A stretch of DNA of 21,152 bases from Methylotenera sp. Its GTDB lineage: Bacteria; Pseudomonadota; Gammaproteobacteria; Burkholderiales; Methylophilaceae. Below the pieces are notes generated by a model that saw only the letters and a list, made by a program, of their open reading frames with translations, had not been told where the DNA came from and did no database searches. Both the position numbers and the translations under genes were made by a program. The stretch spans positions 1 through 21,152 of the forward strand of contig DAIDAH010000010.1 in NCBI GenBank assembly GCA_027310735.1. Direction: 5' to 3'. Of the stretch, positions 15,213 to 21,152 are shown in pieces; the stretch's first letter is position 1; each line of letters begins with the position of its first letter.

Positions 15213-18200
15213 CTAAGCCAGATTAGGCGCGAGCCAACGCTCCAAATACTCTTTTGTAACACCCCTGCGTTTAGCCATTTCGACCAACTGATCTTCACCG
15301 ATTTTATCCACACTAAAATATTTAGATTCTGCATGTGAGAAGTAAAAACCAGACACGGCGGCACCCGGATGCATCGCAAATGATTCAGTCAATTCCATGC
15401 CGATTGCCTCTGCTTGCAACACCTTAAACATATCAGGCTTCACCGTATGGTCTGGGCAAGCCGGATAACCAGGCGCAGGACGGATACCTTGATATTGCTC
15501 TTTAATCAACGCTTCTTTAGGTAAAGATTCATCTGCCGCATAACCCCAGAAGTCGGTACGAATACGTTCGTGCATGTGCTCGGCAAACGCCTCAGCCAGC
15601 CTATCTGCCAAGGCTTTGAGCATAATACTGCTGTAGTCATCATGTGCATCTTCAAATCGTTTGACATGCTTCTCAATACCAAGACCCGAGGTGACGGCAA
15701 ACATGCCGATGTAATCTGGCACGGTGGTTTCCAAGTCAGCCTTAGGCGCAATAAAATCTGCCAAGCACTGGTTAGGTCGCGCAACGCCTTCAATCACCGG
15801 TTTTACCGTTTGCTGACGCATTCCGTAGTAAGTAAAGGCAACCTGCTGACGGGTATCATCCGTGTAAATCTCAATATCGTCATCATTGATCGTGTTGGCA
15901 GGTAACAGTGCAACTACGCCATTGGCGGTGAGCCAGCGGCCTTCAATGATTTTCTTCAGCATGGCTTGCGCCTCGCCGAACAACTTGGTCGCAGCCTCTC
16001 CCACGACCTCGTCTTTCAAGATGGCTGGATAAAAGCCGGCTAAATCCCAAGTTTGGAAGAATGGCGTCCAATCAATGTATTGTGCAATCACGCTTAGATC
16101 TGCATTCTTGATTTCACGGCGGCCAATAAACTTAGGCTTCACCGGTGTATTTTTGCCGGTGAATGACAATTTGGCTTTATTGGCGCGCGCCTCGGCAATG
16201 GTCAGCATAGGCGTGCCTTTTTTATTGGCATGCTGTGCACGGGCTTTTTCGTAGTCAGTGGCCACTTCGGCAATATAAGCATCACGACTCTCAGGCGTGA
16301 GCAGCGACTGCATGACAGAAACCGAACGTGACGCGTCTGCCACATAAATAATCGGGCCATCGTAATGCGGTGCGATTTTAACGGCGGTATGCGCGCGTGA
16401 AGTAGTCGCACCACCGATCAGCAATGGCATTTTCAGGCCTTTGAAGTACGGGTCACGTTGCATTTCTTTGGCGATATGCGTCATCTCTTCTAACGATGGC
16501 GTAATCAGGCCTGACAAACCAATAATGTCTGCATTTTCGGCTTTAGCCATGGCTAATATTTCAGCCGCTGGCACCATCACGCCCATGTTCACCACTTCAA
16601 AGTTATTGCACTGCAACACGACAGACACAATGTTCTTACCGATGTCATGCACATCACCTTTTACCGTAGCAATCACCACCTTGCCTTTAGGCTTGGCAAC
16701 GATGCCGGTACGTTTTTCATCCGCCGCTTTTTCAGCTTCAATAAATGGGATTAAATGCGCCACCGCTTGCTTCATCACGCGGGCAGATTTCACCACTTGC
16801 GGCAGGAACATTTTGCCCTGACCAAACAAGTCGCCCACGACATTCATGCCGTCCATGAGCGGACCTTCAATGACGTGAATTGGCCTACCGCCACTATCGA
16901 CGACTTTTTGGCGCGCTTCTTCGGTGTCTTCTACAATAAATTCGGTGATGCCATGCACCATGGCGTAGCTCAAACGTTTTTCCACAGGTACAGGCGCTTC
17001 TGGTGTGCCGCGCCATTCTTGTGTTGCAGCCTCTTTTTTGCCGCCTGCCACCAAAGTACTGGCAATTTCAATCATGCGCTCTGTGGCGTCCGCTCTGCGA
17101 TTCAGCACCACATCTTCAACGCGCTCTTTAAGTTCGGTAGGCAAATCGTCATATACGCCCATCATGCCGGCGTTGACGATACCCATCGTCATGCCAGCTT
17201 GGATGGCATGGTAGAGGAATACCGTGTGAATCGCCTCGCGCGCAGGGTCATTGCCGCGGAAACTGAAGCTCACATTGGAAACGCCGCCTGAAATTTTGGC
17301 GTAAGGTAAATTCTCTTTAATCCAGCGTGTGGCGTTAATGAAATCTACCGCGTAGTTATTATGTTCTTCAATGCCAGTCGCAATCGCGAAAATATTCGGG
17401 TCAAAGATAATGTCCTCTGGTGGAAAATCCAACGTTTCCACGAGCAAATCATAGGCGCGTTTACAAATTTCAATTTTGCGTTCGTAAGTGTCAGCCTGAC
17501 CTTTTTCATCAAAGGCCATCACGATGGCCGCCGCACCATAGCGCTTACAGAGTGTGGCCTGACGCAGAAACTCAGCCTCGCCTTCCTTCATTGAAATGGA
17601 GTTCACAATCGACTTGCCTTGCACGCATTTCAAGCCGGCTTCAATCACGCTCCATTTAGAAGAGTCGATCATAATCGGCACCCGCGCAATATCTGGCTCG
17701 GAAGCAATCAGATTCAAAAAGTGCGTCATGGCTTTGATGGCATCCAGCATGCCTTCATCCATATTGATGTCGATGACTTGTGCACCATTTTCTACTTGCT
17801 GACGCGCGACTGACAACGCTTGGTCGTATTGCTCGTTGATAATCAAGCGTGCAAAGGCTTTGGAGCCTGTGACATTGGTGCGCTCACCCACATTCACAAA
17901 CAAAGATTCATCATCCACAACAAATGGCTCTAAACCGGATAGCTTCAAGGTGCGCGCTAAAGTCGGCACTCTACGTGGTGGTACGTCTTTAATTTGATTG
18001 TAAATGGCGTGAATATGCGCCGGCGTCGTGCCACAACAGCCACCCGCGATGTTCAAAAAGCCACTTTCGGCAAACTCACGCACCAAACTAGATGTCACGT
18101 CTGGCGTTTCATCAAAGCCGGTATCGCTCATTGGGTTAGGCAAGCCGGCGTTTGGATAAATACACACAAACGTATCAGCGATTTTTGAGAGCTCTTCCAC

Positions 18201-19001
18201 ATAGGGACGCATCAATGTCGCGCCCAACGCACAGTTTAGGCCAATCGTAATCGGCTTGGCATGGCGTACAGAGTGCCAAAATGCAGTCACGGTTTGACCA
18301 GAAAGAATACGCCCTGACGCATCAGTGACAGTGCCAGAAATCATGATCGGGAAGGTATGGCCAATTTCAGCAAACAAGGCATCAATCGCAAACAATGCGG
18401 CCTTACAATTGAGCGTATCGAAAATGGTTTCCACCATTAAAATATCAGAACCGCCATCGACCAGACCGCGCGCCTGCTCCAGGTAAGCGATCACCAACTG
18501 ATCAAAATTCACATTACGCGCCGCGGGATCATTCACATCTGGTGAAATGGACGCGGTTTTAGGTGTAGGACCTAGTGTGCCTGCCACAAAGCGCGGCTTA
18601 TCTGGTGTGCTGTATTTTTCGCAAGCTGTCTTGGCAAGCTTGGCGGCGGCCACGTTCATCTCGTATGCCAAATGCCCCATGTGATAATCGTCTTGCGCCA
18701 CAGTAGTGGCACCAAAGGTATTGGTTTCAATAATGTCGGCACCTGCTGCCAGATATTTTTCATGAATTTCAGCAATCACTTGCGGCTGGGTAAGCGTCAG
18801 CAACTCATTGTTACCCTTAACAAACAACTCCCGCTCGCCTGCTGGCGCTTTAAAGTCAGCGAAACGCTCACCGCGATAGTCAGCCTCAGTCAGCTTATAT
18901 TGCTGAATCATCGTACCCATCGCACCATCTAAAATCAGAATGCGTTGGGCTAATAATTCTCTAAGAATTTTTTCAGTGGTGGAGATTGTTTTATGCGGCA
19001 T
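15213..19001 (-). CDS. metH: Cobalamin-dependent methionine synthase
   Basis: MetH transfers the methyl group of 5-methyl-tetrahydrofolate through cobalamin to homocysteine, giving methionine and tetrahydrofolate. The 1262-residue protein is complete (E. coli 1227). Domains in order: homocysteine-binding barrel with zinc ligands C257 (GLNCALG), C322 and C323 (GGCCGTTP); pterin-binding barrel (about 365-630, NVGERTNVTGS, DINMDEGML); cobalamin cap and binding domain (about 660-900) with D783-x-H785-x-x-G788 (DVHDIGKN), the lower axial His; and the reactivation domain (about 940-1262) with the AdoMet motif RPAPGYPACPDH (1174-1185). The start has a promoter close upstream and an 80-base gap to chrA. 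The stop is followed by mpl without an obvious terminator. Confidence 0.98.
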   Translation of the reverse strand: MPHKTISTTEKILRELLAQRILILDGAMGTMIQQYKLTEADYRGERFADFKAPAGERELFVKGNNELLTLTQPQVIAEIHEKYLAAGADIIETNTFGATTVAQDDYHMGHLAYEMNVAAAKLAKTACEKYSTPDKPRFVAGTLGPTPKTASISPDVNDPAARNVNFDQLVIAYLEQARGLVDGGSDILMVETIFDTLNCKAALFAIDALFAEIGHTFPIMISGTVTDASGRILSGQTVTAFWHSVRHAKPITIGLNCALGATLMRPYVEELSKIADTFVCIYPNAGLPNPMSDTGFDETPDVTSSLVREFAESGFLNIAGGCCGTTPAHIHAIYNQIKDVPPRRVPTLARTLKLSGLEPFVVDDESLFVNVGERTNVTGSKAFARLIINEQYDQALSVARQQVENGAQVIDINMDEGMLDAIKAMTHFLNLIASEPDIARVPIMIDSSKWSVIEAGLKCVQGKSIVNSISMKEGEAEFLRQATLCKRYGAAAIVMAFDEKGQADTYERKIEICKRAYDLLVETLDFPPEDIIFDPNIFAIATGIEEHNNYAVDFINATRWIKENLPYAKISGGVSNVSFSFRGNDPAREAIHTVFLYHAIQAGMTMGIVNAGMMGVYDDLPTELKERVEDVVLNRRADATERMIEIASTLVAGGKKEAATQEWRGTPEAPVPVEKRLSYAMVHGITEFIVEDTEEARQKVVDSGGRPIHVIEGPLMDGMNVVGDLFGQGKMFLPQVVKSARVMKQAVAHLIPFIEAEKAADEKRTGIVAKPKGKVVIATVKGDVHDIGKNIVSVVLQCNNFEVVNMGVMVPAAEILAMAKAENADIIGLSGLITPSLEEMTHIAKEMQRDPYFKGLKMPLLIGGATTSRAHTAVKIAPHYDGPIIYVADASRSVSVMQSLLTPESRDAYIAEVATDYEKARAQHANKKGTPMLTIAEARANKAKLSFTGKNTPVKPKFIGRREIKNADLSVIAQYIDWTPFFQTWDLAGFYPAILKDEVVGEAATKLFGEAQAMLKKIIEGRWLTANGVVALLPANTINDDDIEIYTDDTRQQVAFTYYGMRQQTVKPVIEGVARPNQCLADFIAPKADLETTVPDYIGMFAVTSGLGIEKHVKRFEDAHDDYSSIMLKALADRLAEAFAEHMHERIRTDFWGYAADESLPKEALIKEQYQGIRPAPGYPACPDHTVKPDMFKVLQAEAIGMELTESFAMHPGAAVSGFYFSHAESKYFSVDKIGEDQLVEMAKRRGVTKEYLERWLAPNLA

Positions 19002-19030
19002 GGATTAAGCTTTGATCGAGTGTTTTATTC

Positions 19031-19067
19031 AGTGCTAAATTATATCACCTGCATGGAAAGTGCTAAA
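19031..19067. repeat. 9-base direct repeat flanking the metH -10 box
   Basis: AGTGCTAAA (TTTAGCACT on the metH strand) occurs at 19031-19039 and 19059-19067, 28 bases apart start to start. One copy covers the -35 box, the other the presumed transcription start. The spacing is close to three helical turns, so both copies would face roughly the same side of the helix, as expected for a paired operator. Not a MetR or MetJ box that I recognise. Confidence 0.45.
19039..19066 (-). promoter_or_regulatory. metH promoter (extended -10 type)
   Basis: On the minus strand, a perfect TATAAT (19039-19044) preceded by TGA gives an extended -10 box (TGATATAAT). TTAGCA (19061-19066) lies 16 bases upstream as a 4/6 match to the -35 box. 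Transcription would start near 19032, leaving about a 30-base leader before the metH ATG. Confidence 0.65.
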
Positions 19068-19081
19068 AATTGAAATGCCAA

Positions 19082-20434
19082 TTACATCAACAATTGCCAA
19101 GCCAAGCCGAGTACACCGCTACTCAAAATCACGCTAATCACACCAGCCTTAAATCTAAACACGGCAATAGTGGCCACTAGCGTGAGTGCGGCTGAGAATA
19201 CGTCAAATGACCCCGCCAACCCTTGCGGCCAGAGCACATGGTAAGCAAAGAACAGCGCCAAGTTGAGAATAACCCCAACCACCGCAGCCGTAATGGCGCT
19301 CAGAGGTGCAGTAAATTTTAGATTACCGTGTGTCGTTTCAATGAATGGCCCACCGACTAAAATAAAGATAAAGCTGGGTAAGAACGTAAAAAATGTCACG
19401 ATTGCAGCCGCAACAAAGGCTGAAGCCAGCTTGGCATTCGCCCCAAATACCTCAGTCACCCAGCCGCCAACAAAGCCGACGAAAGTCACCACCATAATTA
19501 ACGGGCCGGGTGTCGTCTCACCCAAAGCCAAACCATCAATCATTTGCGTGGGATTCAGCCAATGATAATGCTCCACTGCCCCCTGATACACATAAGGCAA
19601 CACGGCATAAGCGCCGCCGAACGTCAGCAACGCCGCTTTGGTAAAAAACCAGCCCATTTGCGTAAACGCGCCATGCCAGCCATATTGTACAAATAACAAG
19701 GTCATTGCAACGAGCCAGATCAGCAAACCAACCGCGGCCACCTTAAACATCTTTTTCCAACTGAAATAAGCGTGATTAGGGGTAGGCGTATCATCGTCAA
19801 TTAGCGCCGCCCCGTAATCTTTTTGTGACGCACCATGCCCGCCGCCCAACTTGAAATACTGCGGTGCGATGCGACTACCCACATAGCCAATGGCTCCAAC
19901 CACCAGCACTATCAATGGAAATGGCAACTTCAGCACAAATATGGCGGCAAATGCCAGTGCGGCAATCGTCCACATGACGCGATTCTTTAACGCTCGAACA
20001 CCAATACGATATGCCGCAAACAACACGATTGCCACTACGGCGGGCTTAATACCATACAGAACACCAGCCACAGCAGGCACCGAACCATAAGCCATATAAA
20101 TCCATGCCAAACCGGTAAGAATAAAAAACGATGGCAATACAAAAAGGCCGCCAGCAATGACGCCGCCCCAAGTACGATGCATGAGCCAACCGATATAAGT
20201 GGCTAACTGCTGCGCTTCTGGCCCAGGCAGCACCATGCAATAGTTAAGCGCGTGTAAAAAACGCCTTTCAGAAATCCAGCGCTTCTTTTCCACCAAGTCA
20301 TGATGCATGATGGCAATCTGCCCCGCCGGACCGCCAAAACTAATGAAGCCAAGTTTAAGCCAATACCAAAAAGCCTGCGCCAAGCTGACTGGCTGCGGCG
20401 CAGCTTTAGATATATTGTCCGTGTGACGCATCAT
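19082..20434 (-). CDS. chrA: Chromate transporter, two-domain ChrA
   Basis: ChrA proteins of the CHR family are inner-membrane transporters that export chromate. The 450-residue protein is the long form made of two homologous CHR halves. The first half has ISFGGPAGQIAIMH (31-44) and VLPGPEAQQLA (68-78); the second has LTFGGAYAVLPYV (270-282) and LGETTPGPLIM (304-314). About ten or more hydrophobic segments are visible. The halves are joined by a polar linker (about 195-228). It lies 25 bases after comM and 80 bases before metH. Start ATG-ATG at 20434 has a poor ribosome binding site. Many CHR proteins are annotated by homology only, so chromate as the true substrate is likely but unproved. 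Confidence 0.93.
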   Translation of the reverse strand: MMRHTDNISKAAPQPVSLAQAFWYWLKLGFISFGGPAGQIAIMHHDLVEKKRWISERRFLHALNYCMVLPGPEAQQLATYIGWLMHRTWGGVIAGGLFVLPSFFILTGLAWIYMAYGSVPAVAGVLYGIKPAVVAIVLFAAYRIGVRALKNRVMWTIAALAFAAIFVLKLPFPLIVLVVGAIGYVGSRIAPQYFKLGGGHGASQKDYGAALIDDDTPTPNHAYFSWKKMFKVAAVGLLIWLVAMTLLFVQYGWHGAFTQMGWFFTKAALLTFGGAYAVLPYVYQGAVEHYHWLNPTQMIDGLALGETTPGPLIMVVTFVGFVGGWVTEVFGANAKLASAFVAAAIVTFFTFLPSFIFILVGGPFIETTHGNLKFTAPLSAITAAVVGVILNLALFFAYHVLWPQGLAGSFDVFSAALTLVATIAVFRFKAGVISVILSSGVLGLAWQLLM

Positions 20435-20459
20435 TCTTAATGGCGACGCTTAGCAAAAA

Positions 20460-21152
20460 TCAGACATCGTGCCTTCTATACTGAATTGCTTCCGCAATAT
20501 GCGCAGGCTGAATATTAGTTTCATCACTCAAATCTGCGATGGTACGCGCCACTTTCAAAATGCGATGATATGCTCTTGCCGATAAATTAAGGCGCGAAAT
20601 GGCAGTTTTCAACAGCGTCAGACCAGCTTCATTTGCTGTACAGAAAACGTCTATTTCTTTTGCACCCAATAAATTATTTGACTTATTCTGCCGATTAATC
20701 TGTTTAGCACGCGCTTTTTCCACTCGAGCTCGGATAGATTGCGAGTCCTCACTGACGCTAGCATTAATCAATTCATCATCTTTAAGGGCAGGCACCTCAA
20801 TATGCAGATCAATGCGGTCTAGCAACGGCCCAGAAATCTTGGCTTTATAACGTGATACCTGATCTGGCGTGCAACGACATTTATTGTTGTGATGCCCTAA
20901 ATATCCACACGGACAAGGGTTCATCGCAGCAATTAACTGAAAGTTGGCAGGAAAATCCGCCTGCCGCGCAGCACGTGAAATGGTGATATGTCCACTTTCT
21001 AAAGGTTCACGAAGCACTTCCAGCACTTTCCGATCAAACTCGGGCAATTCATCTAAAAATAGTACGCCGTGATGCGCTAAAGAAATTTCACCTGGGCGCG
21101 GAACTCCGCCACCGCCGACTAAGGCTACGCCAGAAGCTGTATGGTGAGGTGC
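20460..21152 (-). CDS. comM: YifB/ComM-type Mg-chelatase-like AAA+ ATPase, 5' part beyond the right edge
   Basis: ComM is a hexameric helicase that promotes branch migration in natural transformation. Only the last 230 residues are visible; the frame is open to the right edge. The visible part starts inside the AAA+ domain (APHHTASGVALVGGGGVPRP). It contains the Walker B-like GVLFLDELPEFDR (visible residues 29-41), the cysteine cluster NPCPCGYLG...CRC, the SGPLLDRIDLHIEVP arginine-finger region, and a C-terminal helical lid ending AEAIQYRRHDV. The protein is normally about 500 residues. Together with the pilus genes at the other end of the window it suggests a natural-competence toolkit, although the two are not linked in one operon. 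A TTG at 21047 within the Walker B motif is not a start. Confidence 0.93.
   Translation of the reverse strand, partial: APHHTASGVALVGGGGVPRPGEISLAHHGVLFLDELPEFDRKVLEVLREPLESGHITISRAARQADFPANFQLIAAMNPCPCGYLGHHNNKCRCTPDQVSRYKAKISGPLLDRIDLHIEVPALKDDELINASVSEDSQSIRARVEKARAKQINRQNKSNNLLGAKEIDVFCTANEAGLTLLKTAISRLNLSARAYHRILKVARTIADLSDETNIQPAHIAEAIQYRRHDV

Noticed and set aside
16755..17291. 178-codon plus-strand open frame inside metH
   Set aside because: It is antisense to the well-conserved pterin/cobalamin part of metH, His/Arg/Phe-rich in the manner of shadow frames, and has no recognisable motif.
1..21152. Mobile elements, prophage, CRISPR arrays or defence genes
   Set aside because: No transposase, integrase, spaced repeats, terminal inverted repeats or defence domains were seen; all genes fit chromosomal housekeeping or pilus functions.
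1..21152. DNA uptake sequences linked to the pilus and comM genes
   Set aside because: I saw no short motif repeated often enough across the window to stand as an uptake sequence, and a genome-wide count would be needed.

Overview
The window looks like a chromosomal stretch of a betaproteobacterium, most likely a methylotroph of the Methylophilaceae (Methylotenera or Methylophilus type). This is inferred from protein style, moderate GC and gene set: a complete minor-pilin/PilY1 operon, LptM next to LysA, the long form of quinolinate synthase, cobalamin-dependent MetH and Mpl. No database search was possible. I see no rRNA, tRNA, CRISPR array, insertion sequence or prophage gene. Coding density is high and no gene-free stretch exceeds 300 bases.

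Left part (1-6266, minus strand): a type IV pilus operon transcribed leftward in the order pilE-like, fimT/fimU-like, pilV, pilW, pilX, pilY1. The genes overlap or sit a few bases apart, and pilY1 runs off the left edge. The products are five prepilin-type proteins that would form the pilus tip/priming complex, plus the large PilY1 adhesin/tip protein.

Middle part (6505-12634): on the plus strand, a 46-residue LptM-type lipoprotein gene and lysA (last step of lysine synthesis), followed by an orphan 46-residue secreted acidic micropeptide gene that ends in a perfect bidirectional terminator. purU (minus) faces that terminator and is divergent from a plus-strand cluster ispH-nudB-nadA-HIT protein (isoprenoid, folate, NAD and nucleotide hydrolysis functions). 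The HIT gene converges with a thioredoxin-like [2Fe-2S] ferredoxin gene; the two stop codons share one CTAG.

Right part (12767-21152, all minus strand): a run read right to left as comM (5' part off the right edge), chrA (chromate transporter), metH with its own promoter, mpl (murein peptide recycling ligase), a TonB-like protein, then the ferredoxin. purU, metH and nudB all touch folate/one-carbon chemistry, which fits a methylotroph, but they are not one operon.

Most of the window is ordinary housekeeping. The points most worth a second look are the orphan secreted micropeptide, the PilY1 insertion module, the pilE-first minor-pilin operon with an unusually long PilE leader, the direct repeats across the metH promoter, and the TonB-like protein that lacks a proline-rich spacer.
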